Below, piece after piece: positions 44,813-54,303 of a stretch of DNA of 64,000 bases. The translations under genes and the position numbers were made by a program. The first letter of the stretch is position 1; every line of letters begins with the position of its first letter. This DNA is from Candidatus Dadabacteria bacterium UBA1144 (GTDB lineage: Bacteria; Desulfobacterota_D; UBA1144). A model generated the notes under the pieces. It saw only the letters and a program-made list of their open reading frames with translations, did no database searches and had not been told where the DNA came from. The stretch spans positions 441,759 through 505,758 of the forward strand of contig DCAB01000012.1 of NCBI GenBank assembly GCA_002311855.1, written 5' to 3'.

Positions 44813-45066
44813 TGAAGGAAATACGATTAAGTCATTTAGAAAAAAGTTTAAAGTTTAAAACTGAATGTAGCGACAAGATTTTAAATGAAATTGAAGAATA
44901 CATAAATAAAAAGTTCTTGGAGCATAGTTTAGAAAAAAATTCGCCTTCTTCCTTGGAAATATCTAATCTCCTTTTGGTAAATGCAGTTTACGAAATCCTT
45001 TCCTTGAAAAAAGATAAGGAAAAGGACAATGAAAGAATCTCTTCAATTATATCAATGCTCTCGTGA
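44812..45066 (+). CDS. ZapA-like cell division protein
   Basis: 84 residues with GTG start. A short N-terminal strand region and a long C-terminal helix (SLEISNLLLVNAVYEILSLK) resemble ZapA, the FtsZ-ring stabiliser, although the N-terminal glycine motif is not clear. Support comes mainly from context before the cyclo-ligase and rny. Confidence 0.5.
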   Translation: MKEIRLSHLEKSLKFKTECSDKILNEIEEYINKKFLEHSLEKNSPSSLEISNLLLVNAVYEILSLKKDKEKDNERISSIISMLS

Positions 45067-45622
45067 TAAGTTTGAATTAAGAGAACATCTTAGAACTAAA
45101 AGAAGTAAGTTAAGTAGTTCATTTGTTTGGCTTAAATCGGAACAAATTTCGTATTCTCTGATCAAAGAGTTATCGTTGAAATTAAAAAAATCTGACCGAA
45201 TTGCTTTATACAGCCCTATTGCTGGCGAGGTTGATACCAGATTGATAGATTTTGAGATAAGAAAATTGAATAAAAGTGTTTATTATCCAAAAATAATTGG
45301 TGAAAGAATGTATTTTGTTAAAACAAATTCACTTGACGATCTCTCACTAGGGCATTTTGGAATACGAGAACCAGCTGGTGAAAAATATATAAGCATCAGT
45401 AATCTTGATATTTTCATTATCCCTGCGATTGCCATAGGCCTTGATGGATCTAGATTAGGATTTGGTAAGGGATTTTACGATAAGGAACTTGAAGATGTTC
45501 CCAGAAGAAAGATGTTCTCTGCGATATTCGATTTTCAATTAGTCGACAAAGAATTTAGAGAAGAGCACGATATAAAAGTGGATAAAGTTTTTACAGAAAA
45601 AAGGGTTATTACAATAAATTAG
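45029..45622 (+). CDS. 5-formyltetrahydrofolate cyclo-ligase
   Basis: 197 residues. ELREHLRTKRSKLSS is the N-terminal basic helix, IALYSPIAGEVDTR the folate site, and DGSRLGFGKGFYDK the conserved ATP/Mg loop. Salvages 5-formyl-THF to methenyl-THF. It begins within zapA (38-base overlap); no later in-frame start exists before the conserved helix. In other genomes 6S RNA lies near this point, but there is no room for it here. Confidence 0.88.
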   Translation: MKESLQLYQCSRDKFELREHLRTKRSKLSSSFVWLKSEQISYSLIKELSLKLKKSDRIALYSPIAGEVDTRLIDFEIRKLNKSVYYPKIIGERMYFVKTNSLDDLSLGHFGIREPAGEKYISISNLDIFIIPAIAIGLDGSRLGFGKGFYDKELEDVPRRKMFSAIFDFQLVDKEFREEHDIKVDKVFTEKRVITIN

Positions 45623-45631
45623 GAGGAAATT

Positions 45632-47188
45632 ATGGATATTATCTTAATCTCGATTTGCATAGCATGTTGTGTTGGAGGATTTGGTCTATTCTGGTTAATA
45701 AGTCGGAATAATCTTATTAAAGACATTAAAGACAAGAAAGAAAGATCTGAAAAAATGATTTCAATTGCAAAAAGTAAATCGATAAAAATTACTAAAGAAA
45801 CAGAAAGAAAAATTAAACAATTTAAATCTTCTCAGATTAAAAAAATTAAAGATGAGATTGAATCTACAAGAAAATTAATGACCGAGAAAGAGGCAAATTT
45901 ATTGGAGAGGGAGAAGAATCTCAATGCTAGTCAGACCGAAGTAACCAGAAGAGGGGCTCAACTAGAATTAAAAGAGGAAACGTGCGATCAACTAGAGTTA
46001 AAGTATAGATCCAAAGAAGAAGAATTAAATTCAATTTTAGAAGATGCTAAGTCAAAAATAGAAACTATTTCGGGTTTGTCCAGAGAAGAAGCGAAACAAG
46101 AGCTGGTTGGGGCTGTAGAGAATGAAGCGAAAATACTCGCGGCCAGAAAAATTAAAGAGATAGAAAAAAATTTGAAAGATGAAGCAGAGGAGAAAGCCAA
46201 AAATATTATTGCTTTAGCTATACAAAAGTATGCTGCTTCCTATACGTCGGAAAAAACATCATCCGTTGTTACTCTTCCAAGTGATGATATGAAAGGAAGG
46301 ATTATTGGTCGAGAGGGTAGGAATATTAGAACAATCGAATCAAAAACGGGAGTTGATATTATTATTGATGATACGCCTGGTATAGTCACGGTTTCTTCTC
46401 ACAATCCTTTAAGAAGAGAAATTGCCTCAAGATCGATTAAGAAATTGCTTGACGATGGAAGAGTTCATCCAGGAAGAATTGAAGAAATTGTTGATGAAAT
46501 TAGGGAACAACTAGGCAAAGAAATCCAACAGTTAGGAGAAGATGCAATACTAGAAATTGGTATTAGCAATATGAATCCTGAGCTAATTAAGCTTGTGGGT
46601 AATATGAAATATCGTACATCGTACTCTCAGAATATTTTGGACCATTCCTTAGAGGTTGCTCAAATTTGTGGGGTATTAGCTTCAGAAATAGGCCTAGATC
46701 CTAAATTAGCTAAGAGAGCAGGATTACTACATGACATAGGTAAATCTGTCGATCATACAATCGAAGGTAACCATGTAGATATTGGAGCAGATTTAGTTAA
46801 AAAATATCATGAACCACCTGAAGTTATCGAAGCGGTTGAATCTTCCCATTCCGATCATCCCTCTAGCCTTTATACTGTTCTTGTCCAAGCCTCTGATGCA
46901 ATTTCAGCTGCAAGGCCAGGAGCAAGAAAAGAATCCTACGAGTCTTATGTTAAAAGAGTTAAAGAACTTGAAGATATAGGATTATCTTTTAATGGAGTGG
47001 ACAAGTGCTTTGCCATTCAAGCTGGTAGAGAGGTAAGGGTAATGGTGGAAAGTGACAAAATTAATGATGATGAAGCGACAATTCTCTCTCACGATATAGC
47101 AAAGAAGATAGAGGAGGAAGTTTCCTATCCGGGTAACGTAAAAATTACTGTAATTAGAGAAGTTAGAGTAGCAGCAATGGCAAATTAG
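45632..47188 (+). CDS. rny: Ribonuclease Y
   Basis: 518 residues. An N-terminal membrane anchor (residues ~3-23) is followed by a long coiled coil to about 200, the KH domain (GRIIGREGRNIRTIE), and the HD domain (GLLHDIGKSVDH), ending VIREVRVAAMAN. Initiates mRNA decay. A strong AGGAGG precedes the ATG by five to six bases. Both rny and rng are present in this genome. Four-base overlap with the convergent ppdK. Confidence 0.95.
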   Translation: MDIILISICIACCVGGFGLFWLISRNNLIKDIKDKKERSEKMISIAKSKSIKITKETERKIKQFKSSQIKKIKDEIESTRKLMTEKEANLLEREKNLNASQTEVTRRGAQLELKEETCDQLELKYRSKEEELNSILEDAKSKIETISGLSREEAKQELVGAVENEAKILAARKIKEIEKNLKDEAEEKAKNIIALAIQKYAASYTSEKTSSVVTLPSDDMKGRIIGREGRNIRTIESKTGVDIIIDDTPGIVTVSSHNPLRREIASRSIKKLLDDGRVHPGRIEEIVDEIREQLGKEIQQLGEDAILEIGISNMNPELIKLVGNMKYRTSYSQNILDHSLEVAQICGVLASEIGLDPKLAKRAGLLHDIGKSVDHTIEGNHVDIGADLVKKYHEPPEVIEAVESSHSDHPSSLYTVLVQASDAISAARPGARKESYESYVKRVKELEDIGLSFNGVDKCFAIQAGREVRVMVESDKINDDEATILSHDIAKKIEEEVSYPGNVKITVIREVRVAAMAN

Positions 47189-49920
47189 TCCTTAAGGGCT
47201 ATTCTAGCTGCAGCAAGTCTCGCGATAGGGACCCTAAAGGGGGAACAGCTTACATAATCAAGTCCTATTTTATGACAAAATTCAATCGATGCAGGATCAC
47301 CACCGTGTTCACCACAAATACCAACTTTAAGATTTTTTCTAGTTGATTTACCTTTCTCGAGGCCGATTTTCATAAGTTCCCCAACACCGTCGATGTCAAT
47401 GCTCGTAAAAGGATCTTTCTCTAATATCTCGGTTGTTTTTCCATCTATATCAATTTTGATTTCCATATATGCGTTAATAAATTTAGCAGCATCGTCTCTT
47501 GAATATGCAAAAACTGTTTGAGTCAAATCATTTGTACCAAAGGAGAAAAATTCTGCTTCTTTTGCAATTTGGTCTGCAACAACAGTAGCTCTTGGAACCT
47601 CAATCATGGTGCCTACCATGTAATTGATTTTCTTTTTTCCTAGAACTTCTTTTGCAACTTCATTGATTATATTCTTTTGGAATTTAATTTCGGATACCAT
47701 CCCGACCAATGGGACCATAATTTCAGGACTTACTTTAATTTTCTTTTTAGATACTTCAATTGCTGCTTCAAAAATTGCCCTTACTTGCATTCTTGTAATT
47801 TCTGGCATTATTATTCCTAACCTACAACCTCTAAGGCCCAGCATTGGATTAAACTCATGAAGCTCTTCGACTCTATCTAAAAGTTTTCTTTTCTTATCAA
47901 TAAGGCTTGAACTACTTTTGTTCGTTTCTAGTTCTTTAATCTCCAACATCAAATCTTCTCTTTTTGGTAAAAATTCATGTAGAGGTGGATCTAACAATCT
48001 AATAGTGCAAGGTAAACCATTCATTGCGGTAAAAAGTCCGACAAAATCTTCTTTTTGCATCTTTTGAAGCTTGTTGAGATGAGAAATTCTATCATTTAAT
48101 GATTTTGCGAGAATCATATTTTGCATAATTTTTATTCTGTTTTCCGCAAAAAACATATGTTCAGTTCTACATAGACCTATCCCTTCTGCGCCAAATTTGA
48201 TAGCTATTTGTGCATCGACTGGAACATCGGCATTAGCTCTAATTCTGAGCCTTCTAAATTTATCTGCCCATTTTAGGATTGTTGAAAAGATTAAGTATCT
48301 CTCGGATGCTCTCTCTTTCATGTTGCCTTGCATGACTTGAATTACTTCTGATGCTACTACAGGGATATCACCTGAATATACTTTTCCGTCAAACCCATCG
48401 ATTGAAATATAATCACCTTCATTGATTAATTTTTCATCTACACTAAAAGACCTTGCAGGTATATTGACCTTGATTTTCTCTGCTCCCACAACACAAACTT
48501 TGCCCATTTGTCTTCCTACGACTGCCGCATGACTTGTTTTTCCACCTCTTGCGGTTAGTACACCATGTGCTGCTGCCATACCATGTATATCATCGGGATT
48601 GGTTTCTTTGGTAACGAGAATGACTCTGCTACCTTTCTTGCTCATTTCAACCGCTGTTTGAGCATCAAGCGCAACTTGTCCTGATGCAGCTCCTGGAGAA
48701 GCCGCTAGCCCTTTAGTGAATTCATCAAATTTCTTTTTATCAGAAGGATTAAATATAGGAAATAAAAATTGCTCTAACTGTTCTGGCAATACTCTCATTA
48801 CGGCTTCTTCTTTTGAAATTAATCTCTCTTTAACCATATCGCATGCAATTTTGGCTGCAGCAATACCCGATCTTTTAGCTGACCTTGTTTGTAACAGGTA
48901 AAGTGTTTCGTTTTCAATTGTAAATTCAAAATCCTGCATATCACGAAAATGCCTTTCTAAAGTTTTGGCAGTATTTTCTATTTGAAGATGGACCTTTCTC
49001 ATCTCTCTTTGCATTGTTTTTATATTCTTAGGAGTCCTAATTCCTGCCACGACATCTTCGCCTTGCGCGTTTAATAGGTATTCTGCAAATAACTCTTTCT
49101 CGCCCGATGAAGGATCTCTAGTAAACCCAACTCCAGTTCCACAATCCCTACCCATATTACCAAAAACCATCGATTGTACTGTAACGGCAGTGCCAATTTC
49201 CGACGGAATATCATATTGCTTTCTATAGAAAATAGCTCTTTTATTGTTCCAAGAAAGAAAAACCGCATCAATTGCTTTCATAAGCTGATTGTTTGGGTTT
49301 TGAGGAAATTGCAAACCCGTCTTTGATTTTACAAGTTTTTTGTAATCTTGGACAAGAGTTTTCAAGGCGGAATGATCAAGATCAAGATCATGTTTAGCCC
49401 CCTTTTTCTTCTTTAGATTATCCAACATTTCTTCAAATAAATTCTTATTCACTTTCAGAACTACATCTGAAAACATTTGAATAAATCTTCTATACGCATC
49501 CCATGCAAATCTTGGATTTCTGGTTTTTTTACTCAATCCTATAACCGTTTTGTCATTCAAACCTAAGTTGAGAATTGTGTCCATCATTCCTGGCATAGAA
49601 AACATCGAACCAGACCTTACCGAAACTAATAATGGATTAGATGAATTACCAAATCTTTTGCCTGTCAATTTTTCGATCTTGGATAGATTTCCTTTTATTT
49701 CACTATTTATTCCTTTAGGAGTTTTTCTTTTGTTTTTATAGAATATTCCACAAACTTCAGTTGAAATTGTGAATCCAGGAGGAACATTAATGCCTATTTC
49801 TGTCATCTCGGCTAAACCTGCCCCTTTGCCACCAAGGATTTCTTTCATTGATCCATTGCCATCAGCCTTTTTATTTCCGAAAAAATAAACACATTTTTTA
49901 GAATTTCTTTTGGTTCTCAT
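47185..49920 (-). CDS. ppdK: Pyruvate, phosphate dikinase
   Basis: 911 residues, a typical bacterial PPDK, interconverting pyruvate/ATP/Pi and PEP/AMP/PPi. The N-terminal ATP-grasp (GGKGAGLAEMTEIGI, SVRSGSMFSMPGMMDT), central phosphohistidine domain (GGKTSHAAVVGRQMG) and C-terminal PEP barrel (GLCRTEHMFF, GTNDLTQTVFAYSRDDA, GICGEHGGDP) are all intact. AGGAGG lies five bases before the ATG. Downstream of glyQ-glyS, an order also known in Deltaproteobacteria. Confidence 0.96.
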   Translation of the reverse strand: MRTKRNSKKCVYFFGNKKADGNGSMKEILGGKGAGLAEMTEIGINVPPGFTISTEVCGIFYKNKRKTPKGINSEIKGNLSKIEKLTGKRFGNSSNPLLVSVRSGSMFSMPGMMDTILNLGLNDKTVIGLSKKTRNPRFAWDAYRRFIQMFSDVVLKVNKNLFEEMLDNLKKKKGAKHDLDLDHSALKTLVQDYKKLVKSKTGLQFPQNPNNQLMKAIDAVFLSWNNKRAIFYRKQYDIPSEIGTAVTVQSMVFGNMGRDCGTGVGFTRDPSSGEKELFAEYLLNAQGEDVVAGIRTPKNIKTMQREMRKVHLQIENTAKTLERHFRDMQDFEFTIENETLYLLQTRSAKRSGIAAAKIACDMVKERLISKEEAVMRVLPEQLEQFLFPIFNPSDKKKFDEFTKGLAASPGAASGQVALDAQTAVEMSKKGSRVILVTKETNPDDIHGMAAAHGVLTARGGKTSHAAVVGRQMGKVCVVGAEKIKVNIPARSFSVDEKLINEGDYISIDGFDGKVYSGDIPVVASEVIQVMQGNMKERASERYLIFSTILKWADKFRRLRIRANADVPVDAQIAIKFGAEGIGLCRTEHMFFAENRIKIMQNMILAKSLNDRISHLNKLQKMQKEDFVGLFTAMNGLPCTIRLLDPPLHEFLPKREDLMLEIKELETNKSSSSLIDKKRKLLDRVEELHEFNPMLGLRGCRLGIIMPEITRMQVRAIFEAAIEVSKKKIKVSPEIMVPLVGMVSEIKFQKNIINEVAKEVLGKKKINYMVGTMIEVPRATVVADQIAKEAEFFSFGTNDLTQTVFAYSRDDAAKFINAYMEIKIDIDGKTTEILEKDPFTSIDIDGVGELMKIGLEKGKSTRKNLKVGICGEHGGDPASIEFCHKIGLDYVSCSPFRVPIARLAAARIALKD

Positions 49921-49932
49921 TCATCCTCCTCT

Positions 49933-52026
49933 TTAAATCTCTGAGAAATTAGCAAATCCGGAGATTATATTTTTCATGTTTGTTAAAAGATTTATTCTGT
50001 TTCGTTTTGTTTCTTCGTTTTTGTCCATTACTAAAACGTTGTCAAAAAATTCTGATAGACATGGGGATGTTTTTAGAATTTCTTTCAAGCACACTTCGGG
50101 GTTTTTGCTCATCGAACTAGGAGAAAAAGCTTTTTGAAGTTTTTTTAATTCTTCAAAAAGAGAGATTTCAAATTTGTTATCAAGCAAGTTTTCGTTTATA
50201 TCTATTTTGGAATTTTCTTTAGTTATATTTTTTAATCTTTTAAATATTTCAATTACTGACATCAATTCTTTTTTACCTTCATATTTTTTTAAGACGAACG
50301 CTTTCTCTAAAATAGATTTCATATCTCTAATCTGATATTCATTATTTACTAGAGAATTAACAATGTTCATATTAAAACCTTTCTCAATTAGATAATTCCT
50401 TATTCTTTCATTGAAAAATTCTATTGCTTTATTCTTATTTTCCTCTTTGATTTTACTGTGACCACTCTTTTCAACTTCAGCGATCGAAAAATTTAAGATT
50501 TCAATTAAATCTATATTTTTCTTAAGATTCTCGGCTATCCTAATTATACCTATACTGTTCCTTCGAAGTCCATATGGGTCCGAGCTGCCTGTTGGGTTTA
50601 ATCCTAAATAAAAACAAGATGCGATGATATCGATTTTGTCAGAGATACTAATTATTTTTGCTAAATTATTACTTGGTAGCGCATCACTTCTCCCTCTTGG
50701 TAGATGGTGTTCTTCAATAATTTGAGCGATATTTTTATTGTACTTTTTATAATAGTGTTTACCCATGAGACCTTGAAGTTCAGGAAATTCATAAACCATC
50801 TGAGAAGATAGGTCGGCCTTTAACAACCTACAGCAGGATTTCAAATCGACATTTAATTTTTTTTCATCTAAATCCAATATTTGAAGTAATTTCTTCGAAT
50901 TTTTCAAAATTCTATCAGATTTATCTTTATAAGTTCCCACCCCCTCAATAAACGTTATAGATGATAGTTTTTTTACAAGATTAGATAGACCAATTTTTTT
51001 ATCTTCCTCATAAAAGAATTTAGCATCAGCTAATCGTGCTCTGATTACTTTTTCGTTTCCTGAGATTACTACTTGATTGTTGATGAATGATGAACCAGCG
51101 ATAAATATAAATTGAGAATCCAATTTAGAATAATTACTATCTTTGAAGACAGGAAAGTATTTTTGATGACCTTTCATCACTGATATGTTAACTTCTTTAG
51201 GAATCTGAAGAAAATTTTTATCAAATTTTCCAGACAAAACATTTGGAAATTCTGTAAGATTGGCAACGTGGTCTAACAATTCTTCATCGATTTCAACAAA
51301 AAATTTTGATTTTTTCTCTATTTTCTTGATTTGATTAACGATAATCTTTTTTCTTTCTTTAAAATCTAAAATAACATGACTTTTTTTCATATATTCTAGA
51401 TATTGTTTAATGGAATTAATTTTCGTGCCTTGATTTGAATAAAATCTATGACCATAAATGATATTTTCATTCTTGATGCCATTAATCTTTAATTTTATAA
51501 ATTCTTTACCAAATAATGAGAAAATATTTTTTATTGGCCTTACAAATTCGATGTTGCTAGACCCCCACCTCATGGATTTTCTATTTTTTAATAATTTGAT
51601 TGAATTCGTTGTGACATCAACTAAAAAATCTTTTGTTTCTATTCCTTTTATATGTTGATTTGCAGATAAAAATTTATTACCATCTTTTTCTATTATTTTA
51701 ATATCATTTTTCTTAAGCGAGTTTTTCTCCAAAAAAGCTAATCCTGGCTTTAGGAATTCTCCTTTCTCATTAATTGATATTTTTCTTGGTGGGCCTACGA
51801 TGAATCTTTCCTTATCTTTCTGTTGGTTGGCTAATCCCCCTATGATAAGAGTGAGTCTTCTTGGTGTGCCATATCGAGTTATAATGGAGTAATTAATTGC
51901 ATTTGAATCCAAATTGTCTTTGAAGATACTTTCCAATTGAATTCCTAGTTCATTTACAAGTCTAGCTGGTATTTCTTCGGTAAATATTTCTAATAAAAAA
52001 CTCGAAAGATTTTTATTCTTTTTCAT
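49933..52026 (-). CDS. glyS: Glycyl-tRNA synthetase beta subunit
   Basis: 697 residues, the tRNA-recognising subunit of the bacterial alpha2beta2 enzyme. The start FLLEIFTEEIPARLV is diagnostic; TRYGTPRRLTL, MRWGSSNIEFVRPI, HEFPNVLSG-like LTEFPNVLSGKFD and DPYGLRRNSIGIIRI follow. It overlaps glyQ by 14 bases and ppdK follows after 12 bases. Confidence 0.95.
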   Translation of the reverse strand: MKKNKNLSSFLLEIFTEEIPARLVNELGIQLESIFKDNLDSNAINYSIITRYGTPRRLTLIIGGLANQQKDKERFIVGPPRKISINEKGEFLKPGLAFLEKNSLKKNDIKIIEKDGNKFLSANQHIKGIETKDFLVDVTTNSIKLLKNRKSMRWGSSNIEFVRPIKNIFSLFGKEFIKLKINGIKNENIIYGHRFYSNQGTKINSIKQYLEYMKKSHVILDFKERKKIIVNQIKKIEKKSKFFVEIDEELLDHVANLTEFPNVLSGKFDKNFLQIPKEVNISVMKGHQKYFPVFKDSNYSKLDSQFIFIAGSSFINNQVVISGNEKVIRARLADAKFFYEEDKKIGLSNLVKKLSSITFIEGVGTYKDKSDRILKNSKKLLQILDLDEKKLNVDLKSCCRLLKADLSSQMVYEFPELQGLMGKHYYKKYNKNIAQIIEEHHLPRGRSDALPSNNLAKIISISDKIDIIASCFYLGLNPTGSSDPYGLRRNSIGIIRIAENLKKNIDLIEILNFSIAEVEKSGHSKIKEENKNKAIEFFNERIRNYLIEKGFNMNIVNSLVNNEYQIRDMKSILEKAFVLKKYEGKKELMSVIEIFKRLKNITKENSKIDINENLLDNKFEISLFEELKKLQKAFSPSSMSKNPEVCLKEILKTSPCLSEFFDNVLVMDKNEETKRNRINLLTNMKNIISGFANFSEI

Positions 52027-52861
52027 AAATTTTCAAATATAATGCTGCAGACTTTTTAACAAGTTCTCTGATTTCTAATATGTATCTTGCTCTTTCTGTA
52101 ACGCTTATACTCCTTCTAGCATCTAACAAATTAAATAAATGAGAACATTTTAAGCAATAGTCATAAGCGGGAAGAGGCAAATCATTTGTTAAAAGATTCT
52201 CGCATTCTTTTTTTGATCCATCAAAAAACGTTTTTAGCATATCTATATTTGCAAGTTCAAAATTGTATTTAGAAAATTCGTACTCAGTCCTGAAATGAAT
52301 ATCACCATATTTAATTTCTTTTGACCAATTTAAATCATACACGCTCTGAACTTTTTGGAGATACATAGCAATCCTTTCAGTTCCATATGTGATTTCTACC
52401 GTGATAGGATTTAAATCAAAACCGCCAGCTTGTTGAAAATAAGTAAATTGAGTAATTTCCATTCCATCAAGCCATACTTCCCAGCCGAGGCCCCAGGCTC
52501 CAAGTGTTGGAGATTCCCAATCATCTTCTACGAATCTTGTATCGTGCTTTTTGGTGTCAATTCCTAATTTGTTTAAACTTTCTAGATAAAGGTCTTGAAT
52601 ATTATCTACTGAGGGCTTTATTACTACTTGGAACTGGTAATAGTGCTGAAGTCTATTTGGGTTTTCTCCATATCTTCCATCTGTCGGTCTTCTGCAGGGC
52701 TCAACGTATGCAGCCGACCAAGGAGTTTTGCCTAAACATCTTAAAAATGTTCCAGGATGAAAGGTCCCAGCCCCTTTTTCAACATCGTAAGGTTGAAGAA
52801 TTACGCAGCCTTTTTCTGCCCAGAATTCTTGTAATTTGAAAATTAGATTTTGAAAATACAT
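52013..52861 (-). CDS. glyQ: Glycyl-tRNA synthetase alpha subunit
   Basis: 282 residues, the catalytic subunit. FWAEKGCVILQPYDVEKGAG, FHPGTFLRCLG, YVEPCRRPTDGRYGENPNR and VWLDGMEITQFTYFQQ are nearly invariant in GlyQ. Starts 49 bases after miaB on the same strand. Confidence 0.96.
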   Translation of the reverse strand: MYFQNLIFKLQEFWAEKGCVILQPYDVEKGAGTFHPGTFLRCLGKTPWSAAYVEPCRRPTDGRYGENPNRLQHYYQFQVVIKPSVDNIQDLYLESLNKLGIDTKKHDTRFVEDDWESPTLGAWGLGWEVWLDGMEITQFTYFQQAGGFDLNPITVEITYGTERIAMYLQKVQSVYDLNWSKEIKYGDIHFRTEYEFSKYNFELANIDMLKTFFDGSKKECENLLTNDLPLPAYDYCLKCSHLFNLLDARRSISVTERARYILEIRELVKKSAALYLKIYEKE

Positions 52862-52910
52862 AAAAAAATGATGATAACATCAAACTAAATCTAATTCTAT
52901 TTGATTTATT

Positions 52911-54221
52911 TCAGTATATTTCACCGATTAGCGAGTTCTGGAAAGCTTCCTTTATTTTTACGTTAACCATTTTTCCAACAAAGCTTCTATCAAGATTTCT
53001 TATATTCACAACTTTGTTATGGGTAGTTCTTCCAAACAAATCATCGGAATTATTTTTGCTAACCCCTTCGACCAAGACCTCGTAGGCTTTGCTAATGTGT
53101 TGAATATTGTTCTCTAGAGAAATTTCTTTTTGTTTCTTTTGAAGCTTATAGAGCCTATCTGATGCAATTTCATCTGAGACATGTACGTCCATTTTTTCTC
53201 CGAGGGTTCCAGGTCTAATGGAATACTTAAATGAATAAACTGTATCAAATCTGATATCTTCTATAAGTTTCATAGTTTCTTGAAAATCTTCATCTGTCTC
53301 GTTGGAGAAACCGATGATAATGTCTGTTGACAGACTCAAATCTGGCATTGCTTCTCTGAGTTTTCTTATGCTTTCTCTGTACCAATCGATTGTATAAGTT
53401 CTATTCATCGATTTAAGAACTTTGTTTGATCCTGATTGGACCGGAAGATGTAATTGTCTACAAATCTTCGGATTGTTTTTCATTGAATCAATCATCTTCG
53501 AGGTAACATCCCTAGGAAAAGAGGTAGTAAATCTAATTCTTTCTAGCCCACCAAGTTTACCAAGATAATCAAGTAGATTATGAAATCTTTCTCCATTATG
53601 TTTCCAAGAATTAACAGTTTGACCAATGTATGTAAGTTCTTTTGCCCCTTGATTAATGAGAAGTTTAGATTCTTCGAGTATATCCTCTAGAGATCTATTG
53701 ATTTCTTTACCTCTGACAGTAGGAACAATACAGTATGCACATTCTTTATTGCAACCTTGTTGTATGGAAACAAAACCATTTACTTTATCTTTTTTATGGT
53801 AGGGATGTATTTCGAATACTTCTTGGACATCCATCGATGTTTCAATCTTCTTAACATCTAATGAATCTTTTAAATCCTTAACTATATTCATTAATTTCGG
53901 TATGCTCCTAGGCCCAACAACAAAATCAAGATACGGAATCTGTTTGATTAATTTTTTGCCATAGAGTTGTGCGACGCATCCAGTCATACCTATTAGAAGA
54001 TTTGGATTAGATTTCTTAAGATTTTTGTATCTACCAAGCGCACTTGTAGCCTTATGGTCAGCTTTTTCTCTTATTGCACAAGTGTTAACTATTATTACGT
54101 CAGCATCGGAAGGATTATTAACTGGAATTCCGGATAATGAATTCAGAATTCTATCTGAATCATATTCGTTCATTTGACAACCGTATGTCTCAATAAAAAC
54201 GGATAATTTTTTCACTCTCAA
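52911..54221 (-). CDS. miaB: tRNA-2-methylthio-N6-dimethylallyladenosine synthase
   Basis: A radical SAM methylthiotransferase, 436 residues. The N-terminal MTTase domain has its three cysteines (ETYGCQMNEYDS, VNTCAIREKA, MTGCVAQ), then the radical SAM C-x3-C-x2-C (GCNKECAYCIVPTVRGKE), and a TRAM domain at the C-terminus. It starts with TTG at 54221; a GTG two codons later is an alternative. First gene of miaB-glyQ-glyS-ppdK. Confidence 0.93.
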   Translation of the reverse strand: MRVKKLSVFIETYGCQMNEYDSDRILNSLSGIPVNNPSDADVIIVNTCAIREKADHKATSALGRYKNLKKSNPNLLIGMTGCVAQLYGKKLIKQIPYLDFVVGPRSIPKLMNIVKDLKDSLDVKKIETSMDVQEVFEIHPYHKKDKVNGFVSIQQGCNKECAYCIVPTVRGKEINRSLEDILEESKLLINQGAKELTYIGQTVNSWKHNGERFHNLLDYLGKLGGLERIRFTTSFPRDVTSKMIDSMKNNPKICRQLHLPVQSGSNKVLKSMNRTYTIDWYRESIRKLREAMPDLSLSTDIIIGFSNETDEDFQETMKLIEDIRFDTVYSFKYSIRPGTLGEKMDVHVSDEIASDRLYKLQKKQKEISLENNIQHISKAYEVLVEGVSKNNSDDLFGRTTHNKVVNIRNLDRSFVGKMVNVKIKEAFQNSLIGEIY

Positions 54222-54303
54222 ATTTTAACAACCTTTCTCCCTTATGCAATAGTTTAAAAAAGTCTAGCTTGACTAACAAATTTCAATTTTGTACCATTTT
54301 TTG

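Noticed and set aside
45029..45070. Expected 6S RNA position between zapA and the formyl-THF cyclo-ligase gene
   Set aside because: The genes overlap by 38 bases, so there is no space for it.
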